Shown: positions 43,069 through 50,529 of the stretch, piece by piece
How positions within the stretch are numbered: position 1 is the stretch's first letter
Layout of the letters: the number at the start of each line of letters is the position of its first letter
NCBI GenBank assembly: GCA_021205095.1
Contig: JAJPYE010000026.1
Coordinates: 1 to 50,529, forward strand
Direction of reading: 5' to 3'
From: Oscillospiraceae bacterium
Lineage (GTDB): Bacteria; Bacillota; Clostridia; Oscillospirales; Oscillospiraceae
Length of the DNA stretch: 50,529 nt
Translations under genes and position numbers: made by a program
Notes under the pieces: generated by a model
Database searches by the model: none
Seen by the model: only the letters and a program-made list of their open reading frames with translations
What the model was told of the DNA's origin: nothing

Positions 43069-44661
43069 ATGACAATTACAATCGTACAGGCATTGCTATT
43101 GGGATTCTACATCATGATAGTTTCTGCCATGGTTCCTGGTCCTGCGCTTTGGCACAATGCGCTGACCACCTCTCTTTGGGTCGGTCTGATAATGGGCGAT
43201 ATACCCGGCGCCATTATGATCGGCTCCACCCTGGCCCTGATTTACCTTGGCGCTACCGGCGCAGCCGGCGGCGTTGTGGTGCAGGATGAGGTGGCTGCCA
43301 CCCTGGTGACGGTTCCGCTTGTTCTGGCAACAGGCCTGGACATCACCGCCGGCATCGCTATCGCGATTCCTGTTGGCCTTGTCTGCGCCCAGCTGAACAA
43401 CCTTCAGGAGCTGGTTATGTCCATTCCTGCCCACATGGTTGACCGCTTCATCGAAAAAGGAAATGACAAGGGCATTGTGTTCTGCAACATTGCCATGCCT
43501 TACATCCTGCGTATCTTTGTCCGCTGGCTGCCTCTGAGCGCGCTCATCTTTGTGGGCGGCACCGTGGCCGAGGGCATTGCGGATGCAATTCCTGAGGTGC
43601 TGACCAATGCGCTGTCCGCTGTGGGCGGCGTGATGCCCTCCGTGGGTCTTGGCATTGTCATGTACACCATGGGCAACGCAATCTTCATCCCGTTCCTGAT
43701 TGCGGGCTTCTTCCTGGTGGAATACACCGGGGTGTCCACCATCGGTGCCGGACTTGTAGGCGCGTTCCTCGCATTCCTGTATTATATATTCGTCACGAAG
43801 CCCAAGCGGGACGCGAATCCCGTCCCTGCCGCAGAGGCAGTGGAGGTGCAGCATATCCTGACGAAGAAGGATGTGAACAAAACCTTCTGGACATGGATTC
43901 TCTTCGGTATCAACTGCGAATCCTGGGAGCGTAAACTTGGCATAGGCTTTGGCTCCGCTCTGAAGCCCAGCCTGAAAAAGCTCTATCCCGATCCTGAGGA
44001 TTACAAGGCGTCTCTGAATCGCGAGATGGAATTTTTCAACACCGAAAAATGCTTCGGCGCCTGCATTCCCGGCGTGGCTCTGGCTATGGAGGAGCAGAAG
44101 GCTCTGGGCGAGCCCATTACAGAGGACGCCATCCGCTCGGTCAAAACCGGTCTGATGGGCCCGTTCGCCGGCATTGGCGACTCTATCATGTGGGGGCCTG
44201 TCTACATCCTCTGCGTTGCCATGTGTGTTCCCGCCTGCGCCAGCACCGGCAGTTGGATCGCTGCGCTGATGCCCGTCATCGTCTTTGCGGCGGTGGGCAT
44301 TGTTATCGCATGGTTCATGTTCCGGCTTGGTTATAACAGCGGCGCTAAGTCCGCCACAACCCTGCTGCAAAACGGCATGTTTGCGGATATTCTCCCGCTG
44401 CTGACCATTTTGGGTATGTTCATGATCGGCGCTCTGGGTGCAAGCTATGTCACCGTTACCACGCCGCTGGAGTTCTCCAGCGCCACGGGTCTGAGCTTCT
44501 CGCTCCAGGATACCCTCGACTCCATCGCGCCGGGCATCCTGTCTCTCTGCACGCTGTTCATCTCTTACTTCGTCACCAAGAAGTTCAAGAACTTCCTGTG
44601 GACGTGCCTGATTATGCTCGCTATTGGCCTCGTGCTGGGCCTGCTGGGCATCATCGTGTAA
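43069..44661 (+). CDS. PTS mannose-family IIC-IID fusion permease
   Basis: 530 residues. Residues 1-255 are IIC (hydrophobic, VGLIMGDIPGAIMIGSTLALIYLGATGAAGG). Residues about 262-530 are IID (LTKKDVNKTFWTWILFGINCESWERKLGIGF, REMEFFNTEKCFGACIPGVALAMEEQKALG, GLMGPFAGIGDSIMWG). The family normally has separate IIC and IID proteins; there is no stop, frameshift or start between them here. It is followed by a hairpin and three catabolic-type genes. Confidence 0.94.
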   Translation: MTITIVQALLLGFYIMIVSAMVPGPALWHNALTTSLWVGLIMGDIPGAIMIGSTLALIYLGATGAAGGVVVQDEVAATLVTVPLVLATGLDITAGIAIAIPVGLVCAQLNNLQELVMSIPAHMVDRFIEKGNDKGIVFCNIAMPYILRIFVRWLPLSALIFVGGTVAEGIADAIPEVLTNALSAVGGVMPSVGLGIVMYTMGNAIFIPFLIAGFFLVEYTGVSTIGAGLVGAFLAFLYYIFVTKPKRDANPVPAAEAVEVQHILTKKDVNKTFWTWILFGINCESWERKLGIGFGSALKPSLKKLYPDPEDYKASLNREMEFFNTEKCFGACIPGVALAMEEQKALGEPITEDAIRSVKTGLMGPFAGIGDSIMWGPVYILCVAMCVPACASTGSWIAALMPVIVFAAVGIVIAWFMFRLGYNSGAKSATTLLQNGMFADILPLLTILGMFMIGALGASYVTVTTPLEFSSATGLSFSLQDTLDSIAPGILSLCTLFISYFVTKKFKNFLWTCLIMLAIGLVLGLLGIIV

Positions 44662-44682
44662 TTTGGCCTGCGCATCAACCGA

Positions 44683-44709
44683 ACAGGGCCGCTTTTTTAG
44701 CGGCCCTGT
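44683..44709 (+). repeat. Intercistronic hairpin after the permease
   Basis: ACAGGGCCGC (44683-44692) and its exact complement (44700-44709) around TTTTTTA. The T run is in the loop, so this is more likely a partial terminator or an mRNA processing point than a full stop of the operon. Confidence 0.6.
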
Positions 44710-44731
44710 ATGCTGAAAAGAGGCGAATGAA

Positions 44732-45724
44732 TTGGAAACAAATCGAAAGACTGCTGAACGGATTGCGTTTTCCCCTTTTTGGCGGACGGAATATTTTCCC
44801 CGGTATTTCACAGAGGATTTTACCATGGAGTTTCCGTTTGCCCCGCCGGGTATGCCCACATATTTTTCTGTTTGGGAGACAGAGCGCTGCTTCGAGTGGC
44901 TCAACCGTACCGTAAAGCGCTGGTCAGCGGAGGAAACGGCCTTTTATGGCACCCCTGACCCGGAGCAGTTCTGGGCCATCGGGCGCTGCCATGCGGAGGT
45001 TCTATGGGGCGGTCAGGAGGGGACGATGGAAAGCCAGTATTTCCTGCGGCTTCAAATGAGAGAAGGAAGGGCTGCGGCCCTGAAGCTCTGGACAGACCCG
45101 CTTTCCATGCTGCGTGCTGCCGGGCGAGAGGTTCCTGTCTTTCGCATGGATATACATGACGAAAAGGTGGACGAATATCTGGCCTCCCACCCAGCGAAGC
45201 CTGCGGCGGCGGAGCCGCCTCTGAATCATGATCCGGAGGCGAGAGAGGCCCGGATTCGCGCCAATCTTGACACAAATCGCTGCGGTGCGGAGCGGGAAAA
45301 ATACCGCGCCCTGGAAACCAATGCTCCGGCGTTCAGCGGCGGCGTGTGGTTTGTTCCAAAGGAAATGGACGGCATTGCTCATTTGCATACGCCGCAGCGC
45401 CTGGAGGGCGGTGATTTCCCGCCGGAGCTGGCCGGGCGGTGCTTTGCCTGGACAAAGGCAAGCAGCCCGTGGATGTATCGGGACACGCGCAGCGTTATCT
45501 ATCCCACGGAAAACCCTCGGTTTTATTTTGCGGAGCTGAACGGACACGGCCCCGGACGCTGGCGGGGAAACGGAGCGGACGACGGCCATTACCATCAGCC
45601 GTATCTGATGCTGATAGAGCTGGACGAGGAGGGACGCCTCCTGCGTCGGGATGAGATACTGAACCCGGTGAACAAATATAACAGCGTGAATCTGACGCTG
45701 CCTAGCTTCCCCTATTACTACTAA
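44732..45724 (+). CDS. Tandem NTF2-like (PhzA/PhzB-type) protein
   Basis: 330 residues, cytoplasmic. Two related halves: residues about 15-135 (FPRYFTEDFTMEFPFAPPGMPTYFS, then FWAIGRCHAEV) and about 185-330 (FYFAELNGHGPG, YHQPYLMLIELDEEGRLLRRDEILNPVNKYN). Each matches the PhzA/PhzB-type SnoaL-like fold, a cone with a small-molecule pocket. The start is TTG 44732, after GAGGCG; an ATG at 44825 would cut the first domain. Isomerase or binding roles for ring compounds fit, but the substrate is unknown. Confidence 0.72.
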   Translation: METNRKTAERIAFSPFWRTEYFPRYFTEDFTMEFPFAPPGMPTYFSVWETERCFEWLNRTVKRWSAEETAFYGTPDPEQFWAIGRCHAEVLWGGQEGTMESQYFLRLQMREGRAAALKLWTDPLSMLRAAGREVPVFRMDIHDEKVDEYLASHPAKPAAAEPPLNHDPEAREARIRANLDTNRCGAEREKYRALETNAPAFSGGVWFVPKEMDGIAHLHTPQRLEGGDFPPELAGRCFAWTKASSPWMYRDTRSVIYPTENPRFYFAELNGHGPGRWRGNGADDGHYHQPYLMLIELDEEGRLLRRDEILNPVNKYNSVNLTLPSFPYYY

Positions 45725-45726
45725 AC

Positions 45727-46476
45727 ATGATAAAATATGCGCTTTTCGATATGGACGGGACGCTGATTCCCATCCATCGAGCCGACTTTGAGGCGGAAAT
45801 GTTTCCGCTTTCCGAGCGTTATCTTCACCGGCATTTAAAAGACGCGGACGTGTGCCTTGCGGCCATGAAATATGCTGCGCTGCATGGCAGAGAGCATATC
45901 CGCGAGGGCGAGAGCAATGAGGATCGTTTTGAACGGTTGCTGCATGAGCAGCTTGGCGATGTACTTGCGAAAACGCTTATAGCTACACTGGAGCGATTTT
46001 ATGAGACGGACTATAACCAAATCGCTCATCTATGCCCCGATAACGGGCGCGGCAGGCGGATGCTGAACGCCGCGCTGCAAAGAAATCTGATACCGATTTT
46101 GGCCACCAACCCCGTGGCTCCGGCTGTTTGCCTGTTTGCAAGGCTTAGCTGGGCGGGGCTGCGCCCGGAGCAGTTTGCCTATTCCACCACGGCGGAAAAC
46201 AGCTTTCACATGAAGCCAAGCCCTGCGTATTATCAGGATTTACTGAATGTCGTGGGCGCGAAACCGGCGGAGTGTATTATGATAGGCAACGACACCCTGG
46301 AGGACATTCCCCCGGCGCAGGGCCTGGGCATCCGCACCTTTCTGGTGACGGATTACCTTGTGGACAGGGACGGCTCCGCGCCGACGCTTGGCCCACAGGG
46401 AGACGAAAACGACCTGCTCCGTTTTCTTGCGCAAATCAATCAAGAGGAGGAACCATCATGGCAAGAAAAGAACTGA
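45727..46476 (+). CDS. HAD-family phosphatase
   Basis: 249 residues. HAD motifs: DMDGTL (Asp nucleophile), ATN, the Lys of MKPSP and GNDTLEDI. A helical cap (YLHRHLKDADVCLAAMKYAAL) follows motif I. It probably dephosphorylates a phosphorylated metabolite, perhaps the PTS product. It begins 2 bases after the NTF2-like gene and overlaps the hydrolase by 19 bases, so all three are tightly coupled. Confidence 0.86.
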   Translation: MIKYALFDMDGTLIPIHRADFEAEMFPLSERYLHRHLKDADVCLAAMKYAALHGREHIREGESNEDRFERLLHEQLGDVLAKTLIATLERFYETDYNQIAHLCPDNGRGRRMLNAALQRNLIPILATNPVAPAVCLFARLSWAGLRPEQFAYSTTAENSFHMKPSPAYYQDLLNVVGAKPAECIMIGNDTLEDIPPAQGLGIRTFLVTDYLVDRDGSAPTLGPQGDENDLLRFLAQINQEEEPSWQEKN

Positions 46477-47297
46477 GCCTGGAGGAAAAGCTCCTGAGCT
46501 ATTCAAAATATTATTACATGGAGATGGCCCCGGCTAACCCCATCAAAATGCAGTTTATCAAGGCCGGCCCTATCGATCCGGCTCTGACCCTGCCGGCGGA
46601 GGAGATTGGCGAAAAAATGTTTGAGCCGGGCTATCTGCCCGCAGAGTTTGGCTACTGCATTTATCCGGATGGCCGCTCCTTTATGGCAAATTATGAGATC
46701 CTCCATGGCGTGACCCCGGAAATGCTGGACTGGTGGTTTGTCTGGCACTGGATTCGTCCCCGCGGCATTCCCAAGGAGCAGGGCAACCTGCGCTATAAAA
46801 TATGGTGCCCGTTGGATCACTGGGATACGGGGCGGGACGAGGAAACGGAGCGCGTGTTCAAGGATGAAAGCCTGCCCATCGCGGAGCGCAGAGCCAGGGG
46901 CAAAACCTGCTTTATCACGGAATCTCTGGATTTGGGCCAGGGGGACGAGCTGCATTATGGCAATTCCAGTGACCTGCACTATGAGGACTTCGGCCTGAGC
47001 TGGGAGAAGATAGCCCAGCTGGAGCGGCAGAACTGCAAGCTGTTTTGCGGGACCTCCAGCAATGGGACGAAAATCAATATGCACTTCGTTCGTCCACTGC
47101 TGGACGGCGTAGAGGTGCGGACGCGCTCCTGGACAGGCTACGGCGTGCGGGACGGCAAGGTCGTTAAGACGGAGATCCCCGCCATGAACGAGGAAAAGCT
47201 CATCAAAAATCTGGTTCACAACATCACCGAGTGGCAGCATTTGCAGCGGTTCCTGCCATCCCTTTACGCCGAGGAACACTGGAAGCCGGTGTACTAA
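46458..47297 (+). CDS. PhlG-type (DAPG/phloretin) C-C hydrolase homologue
   Basis: 279 residues of the DAPG-hydrolase fold. The family includes PhlG, which removes an acetyl group from 2,4-diacetylphloroglucinol, and phloretin hydrolase of gut Eubacterium. Visible: GYLPAEFGYCIYPDGRSFMANYEILHGVTPEMLDWWFVWHWIRP (His97), RYKIWCPLDHWDTG (His121), and HNITEW with His254 and Glu258 in the H-x3-E spacing of the family's zinc ligands. It may cleave an acyl-arene C-C bond. AGAGGAGGAA precedes ATG 46458. Other family substrates are possible. Confidence 0.82.
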   Translation: MARKELSLEEKLLSYSKYYYMEMAPANPIKMQFIKAGPIDPALTLPAEEIGEKMFEPGYLPAEFGYCIYPDGRSFMANYEILHGVTPEMLDWWFVWHWIRPRGIPKEQGNLRYKIWCPLDHWDTGRDEETERVFKDESLPIAERRARGKTCFITESLDLGQGDELHYGNSSDLHYEDFGLSWEKIAQLERQNCKLFCGTSSNGTKINMHFVRPLLDGVEVRTRSWTGYGVRDGKVVKTEIPAMNEEKLIKNLVHNITEWQHLQRFLPSLYAEEHWKPVY

Positions 47298-47368
47298 TGG
47301 TATCGTGGTATCGGTACACGACCAATTTATTACTATCTTGCTTGTAGGTATTCATGACATAACTCTCT

Positions 47369-47413
47369 AACGACTCCGGGTTGGTCTTTTTCGGAAGCTG
47401 GCCCGGAGTTGTT
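47369..47413 (+). terminator. Hairpin after the hydrolase gene
   Basis: AACGACTCCGGG (47369-47380) pairs with CCCGGAGTTGTT (47402-47413) with one G-T pair. No T run follows. It is the best candidate for the operon's end. Confidence 0.45.
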
Positions 47414-47620
47414 ATGTTATTGAAACAGTTTTCCTCTGAACGTTTTTTATGCACTTCTGCTGTGCGTTTTATACGGCGCTGTAATTTAATTTGCTGCTGA
47501 ACTGTAATACTCCCGCAGCAACCACCCCAACTCACGGTACTCAGGACACGAGGCGGCACTGTTATCCTCTCGGTCGGTGTGTTTGGCTTTAAGGTGGCGT
47601 GTCCCCTGTCGCGTGAATCT

Positions 47621-47668
47621 TCCATAGAGAACGCGCGCTCTCGCATGAGGGCGCGTGTTCTCTATGGA
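47621..47668. repeat. Long imperfect inverted repeat
   Basis: TCCATAGAGAA (47621-47631) pairs exactly with 47658-47668, continuing through CGCGCGC-type bases to a short loop. The rest of 47298-47733 has no convincing gene on either strand. Confidence 0.65.
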
Positions 47669-47733
47669 AGGAGCGGAGAGGGGCCGTATTCGAAAAGTTT
47701 TTCAAAATTTACTTACATTGGCCCGTTGGTTTG

Positions 47734-47742
47734 TGCTATTAT
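47734..47742 (+). promoter_or_regulatory. Extended -10 promoter of the DUF2798 gene
   Basis: TGCTATTAT with TTACAT 18 bases before the -10. A leader of about 135 bases follows. Confidence 0.5.
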
Positions 47743-47790
47743 ACGGTTGATAAAAGCTTATAAATGCGTGTAGCCATACATTGTGTTCGC

Positions 47791-47839
47791 AAGGCGTGTT
47801 GCCCTTTTCGGATGACGGAGAGGGGGATGCGCCTTTTTT
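47791..47839 (+). terminator. Leader terminator/attenuator before the DUF2798 gene
   Basis: AAGGCG (47791-47796) pairs with CGCCTT (47830-47835), enclosing an inner stem CCCTTTTC/GGAGAGGG. Six T residues follow (47834-47839). It lies in the leader, 44 bases before the start, so it is either an attenuator or the end of a short RNA. Confidence 0.7.
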
Positions 47840-47882
47840 GTTGTGGCGCGTTGGGCTTATTTTAGGAAAAGGAGAGATCATT

Positions 47883-48383
47883 ATGCCGAAAACGAAAAAG
47901 CAGGGAGTCATCTTTGGCCTTATCATGTCCTATGTCATGGCCTATGGGATGGAGGTCTACAACGTGGCCATCAAGGAGGGCGTGACGCTGGCCGCCGGAG
48001 GGCTTAGCAACATGACGAACATCGTCTTCTGGGACGCCCTGATCGAGGCGTCCTACATGGGGCTGTTCGTCTTTATTGTTTCCAATCTGTACGGCAACCG
48101 CTTCGGTGCCGCCTTTGCCGCGAAGCACAGCGACCCGGAAAAGGATAACCCCTATGTCTGTCAGCTTCTGCGTCAGGGGGCGACGGTGGCGGTCATGTGT
48201 CCGTCCATGAGCCTGATCGCGTCCGTGCTGTTTAACGTCATTCTTGCCGGTGCGCCTGTAGCGCAGCTTCCGGCCATTTGGGTGGGGACGGTGCTGAAAA
48301 ACTTCCCCATGGCCTTTTTCTGGAATTTCTTCGCCGCGGCTCCCTTCACCCACTGGATCTGCGGGAAGCTGTTTCGCTCATAA
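47883..48383 (+). CDS. DUF2798 membrane protein
   Basis: 166 residues with four predicted membrane helices. The opening MPKTKKQGVIFGLIMSYVMAYGMEVYNVAI is typical of the family, whose function is unknown. It ends with APFTHWICGKLFRS. AAAGGAGAGA at 47867-47876 gives the start at ATG 47883. A leader terminator precedes it and a bidirectional terminator follows. Confidence 0.82.
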   Translation: MPKTKKQGVIFGLIMSYVMAYGMEVYNVAIKEGVTLAAGGLSNMTNIVFWDALIEASYMGLFVFIVSNLYGNRFGAAFAAKHSDPEKDNPYVCQLLRQGATVAVMCPSMSLIASVLFNVILAGAPVAQLPAIWVGTVLKNFPMAFFWNFFAAAPFTHWICGKLFRS

Positions 48384-48398
48384 GCAGTATAACGACAA

Positions 48399-48426
48399 GC
48401 CGCCCTCCTGGAAACGGGAGGGCGGC
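48399..48426. terminator. Bidirectional terminator between convergent genes
   Basis: GCCGCCCTCC (48399-48408) and its exact complement (48417-48426), loop TGGAAACG. It separates the DUF2798 gene and the beta-helix gene. Confidence 0.85.
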
Positions 48427-48463
48427 TCGCTTTATGTTGGAAAGGAACGATGAAGAAGAAAGC

Positions 48464-50374
48464 TTATTTAACCAGGATGACGACCCCGGTGTACTCTCCG
48501 GCGGTCAGGGAATCCACCTGGGTGCCGGTGGTGTAGTCATAGGTGAGGTCTTCGTTATCCAGCTCGCAGTCTACATAGATCTCCAGCTCCTGGCCCTCGG
48601 CGGCTTCGATGACAGCGCCGTCGGCCACGGTCAGACTGTACAGGCTGGAATCGCCGGTGACGATCCAGGTGGAGTCGCCGTCGATGGTCATGCGGACGCC
48701 CCAAACGGTCTCATAGGTCTCGTCCGGGCAGAGGGTGGCGATGATGGTGTCAGCGTCCAGACCCAGCTCGTCGCACTCGTCAGACCAGTTCTCGGCCACC
48801 AGGGTGGTGATATAATCGACCCACCCGGCGCGGGTGCCGGAGACGACAGCGCCGGTCAGGGTGACGTTCTCCAGGGCCAGATCCATCTTGCGCTGGTAGT
48901 CCTGATGGAGGATGTCGCCGGTCAGCTCCATATCCTTAATGACCGTGTTGATGCCGTAATACTCCTCGCCGTCGGCTACCATGATGCCGCTGGCGTTGGT
49001 GTCATAGCCAACAACGGACTGAACGGCCACGCCGTTTCCGCTCTCCACAATGCAGTCGTCCAGGGTCAGATCCACGTTTTCGCTGCGGATGGAGATGGCG
49101 GAACCATGGAAGGACTTCAGGAAGAAGTAGGACGCGCCCACAGCCAGGTCGTCCAGATAATCAGAGGAATAGACCTCCAGGGTGTCAATCAGCTCGTTGC
49201 CGTCCCGATCCACCACGTTGGCGGAATCGAGAATGGTGTGATGGGCGTTGAAAATGCCAATCATGTCGGCGCTGGAGGAGTCCGCCTGCATAGTGATGGC
49301 GCTGGTCACGCCGCCAATATAGCTCCAGCCGTCCTCCAGAACGGTCTCAAGTTCTACACCGTCCGCACAGGCAAGAGCCTCGTCGGAGGCATCGTCCAGG
49401 TCGCCCACATACATGAACCCGGCGGCGCAAACGATGGAACCAAACTGGGCAGAGGCCGCATAGGAACCATAGAAATAAGCGGTGTTCTCCTGTCCAACAC
49501 GGCCAAGAGAATAGATGCTGTAGCCGCCTACTGTGTTCACGGAGTAGCTGCCCACAATGTAGACATTGGCGTTATAGCAGCCGTCCAGGGAGAAAGCGCC
49601 CCAGTCGCTGGAGATAACATCGTCGTTATAGAAATAGGTGGTGCCGGAGGACTCGATCAGGGTGGGCCGGGAGCTTGCGTACATACAAATCAGGCCCGGC
49701 GCGGAGGAACCCTCCCCCTCAGAGCCAACGGCGATGACGGTGGAGTTTTTGATGACAGCGGTGTTCAGGCTGGTGGTCAGGCGGATGCCGCTGCGCTTGT
49801 ACCCGGCGGTGTAGATGTAGGTGTTGTCGATGACGATGTCAGACACGCCCACATACAGGCCGACGCCCTCATAGCCCTCGGACACGTCCTGATAATCCCG
49901 CACGTCGCTGCCGGACAGAGCGTTCTCCTCGTCCGCGTCGTCGTTGTTCAGGATGATGACGGTGTTGTAGCCCTCGCCGTCTATCTCGTAAACGTCTTCC
50001 TCACCGCCGACGGTGAAGGCACTCTCCTCGTCGGAGGCAAGAATGACGCCGGACTGACCGAACACGGTGTCGCCGTCCCAGTCGCCGATCTCGTCATAGG
50101 AGACATAGGCTCCGGAAATGGAACTGTCCGTGATTTCACCCTCGATGCCGTCGTCCACGGTGACAGCGCCGTTTATCACGGAGATGCCAGCCGTTACCGC
50201 CAAGGTCTCCGGCTCATAGGAACCGGCGGGCAGAGGCATGGTGTCGCTCATTTCCCCGCTGGCGGTCTCGGTGGTCTCCGCCGCCTCTCCGCTGGCCTCG
50301 CTGGTAGCCAGGGCGGGTACAGCCATGGAGAAAACAAACACCAGGGCCAGCAAAAACGCGAAATATTTTTTCAT
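48464..50374 (-). CDS. Secreted right-handed beta-helix protein
   Basis: 636 residues. Signal peptide MKKYFAFLLALVFVFSMAVPALA, then a Glu/Thr/Ser-rich stretch. A long repetitive beta-helix follows (about 80-520): GVGLYVGVSDIVIDNTYIYTAGYKRSGI, TAVIKNSTVIAVGSEGEGSSAPG, NVDLTLDDCIVESGNGVAVQSV. The end carries YDYTTGTQVDSLTAGEYTGVVILVK and no anchor motif, so it is secreted or held non-covalently. The architecture (DVDL-x-C-IVESGNG steps) resembles polysaccharide-binding or lyase-like helices; no catalytic residues can be assigned. GGAGGTT precedes its ATG. Confidence 0.85.
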   Translation of the reverse strand: MKKYFAFLLALVFVFSMAVPALATSEASGEAAETTETASGEMSDTMPLPAGSYEPETLAVTAGISVINGAVTVDDGIEGEITDSSISGAYVSYDEIGDWDGDTVFGQSGVILASDEESAFTVGGEEDVYEIDGEGYNTVIILNNDDADEENALSGSDVRDYQDVSEGYEGVGLYVGVSDIVIDNTYIYTAGYKRSGIRLTTSLNTAVIKNSTVIAVGSEGEGSSAPGLICMYASSRPTLIESSGTTYFYNDDVISSDWGAFSLDGCYNANVYIVGSYSVNTVGGYSIYSLGRVGQENTAYFYGSYAASAQFGSIVCAAGFMYVGDLDDASDEALACADGVELETVLEDGWSYIGGVTSAITMQADSSSADMIGIFNAHHTILDSANVVDRDGNELIDTLEVYSSDYLDDLAVGASYFFLKSFHGSAISIRSENVDLTLDDCIVESGNGVAVQSVVGYDTNASGIMVADGEEYYGINTVIKDMELTGDILHQDYQRKMDLALENVTLTGAVVSGTRAGWVDYITTLVAENWSDECDELGLDADTIIATLCPDETYETVWGVRMTIDGDSTWIVTGDSSLYSLTVADGAVIEAAEGQELEIYVDCELDNEDLTYDYTTGTQVDSLTAGEYTGVVILVK

Positions 50375-50410
50375 GCTTTAACCTCCAATGTAGTATAGTA
50401 GCATGGTTAA

Positions 50411-50439
50411 AGTATAAACTAATTCGCCTGGTTTGTAAA
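50411..50439 (-). promoter_or_regulatory. Sigma-A promoter of the beta-helix gene
   Basis: On the minus strand TTTACA (50439-50434), 17 bases, TATACT (50416-50411). The remaining 50440-50529 is AT-rich with no recognisable gene. Confidence 0.85.
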
Positions 50440-50529
50440 ACAACGATTTCGAGAGAAAGTCACAACAGATTTTTTGTGCTTTAATGTTTTTTTAATATTA
50501 TTTTTGCGAAAAGAAGAAAAAAGTAAAGG

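Noticed and set aside
43096-44904. Long minus-strand frame opposite the IIC-IID gene
   Set aside because: Low-complexity shadow of a clear membrane permease.
47224-47646. Minus-strand frame of 140 codons across the hydrolase 3' end and the repeat region
   Set aside because: No ribosome site, no family resemblance, and it runs through two hairpins. A remnant of a lost gene cannot be excluded.
47718-47736. TTGGCCC... as a third sigma-54 promoter
   Set aside because: The GG-N10-GC spacing is not met; an extended -10 sigma-A promoter overlaps it.
48278-50398. Long + strand frame opposite the beta-helix gene
   Set aside because: Same codon-bias artefact; the minus strand has signal peptide, promoter and ribosome site.
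1-50529. CRISPR arrays, rRNA, tRNA or transposases
   Set aside because: No regular spaced repeats, no rRNA or tRNA apart from the tRNA-like part of tmRNA, and no transposase or integrase domains were seen.

Overview
The window reads as a GC-rich Firmicute of the Clostridia, most like gut Oscillospiraceae (inference). Support: Firmicutes-type genes (YfmF/YfmH M16 pair, WalJ-type hydrolase, YibE/F, DUF1002, DUF2007, HPr with a regulatory serine), Gram-positive Shine-Dalgarno sites, clear sigma-A promoters, an SPDTG sortase-anchored surface protein and glutamate-rich secreted proteins. No transposase, integrase, phage gene, rRNA, tRNA or CRISPR array was seen; the one RNA gene is tmRNA.

Layout. 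1-4823: 3' part of a giant cyclic beta-1,2-glucan synthase whose start lies outside the window. 4831-9776: an accessory island with a RelB/RelE-type pair, a sortase-anchored beta-helix surface protein coupled to a small recombinase-derived HTH protein, and a Phd/RelE-type pair on the other strand. 10087-18155: mainly housekeeping genes on the + strand (yfmF-yfmH-lgt, an acidic coiled-coil protein, phosphoketolase, prmA and an orphan PqqD-like protein). 18235-21249: a STAND NTPase under its own promoter. 21568-26506: exported alkaline phosphatase and glycerophosphodiesterase behind a structured leader, then a YibE/F membrane protein. 26553-32955 (minus strand): DUF2007-phosphohexomutase-DUF1002, murA-walJ-rlmH, and a NUDIX hydrolase. 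33167-34649: the trans-translation locus smpB, cyclophilin and tmRNA (ssrA).

35681-47297 is the most distinctive part. Sigma-54 (rpoN) and a LevR-type sigma-54 activator form one operon. It diverges from ptsH-ptsI and from mannose-family PTS genes (IIA, IIB and a fused IIC-IID). Two -24/-12 sigma-54 promoters with exact GG-N10-GC spacing face the PTS genes, one before ptsH and one before IIA. Behind the permease come a tandem NTF2/PhzB-like protein, a HAD phosphatase and a homologue of 2,4-diacetylphloroglucinol/phloretin C-C hydrolases. The cluster therefore carries its own sigma factor, activator, phosphoryl relay, transporter and three candidate catabolic enzymes. I infer a dedicated import and breakdown route, possibly for a phenolic glycoside or unusual sugar; the substrate cannot be read from sequence.

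47300-50529 holds an intergenic stretch with large inverted repeats, a DUF2798 membrane protein behind a leader terminator, and a secreted beta-helix protein on the minus strand.
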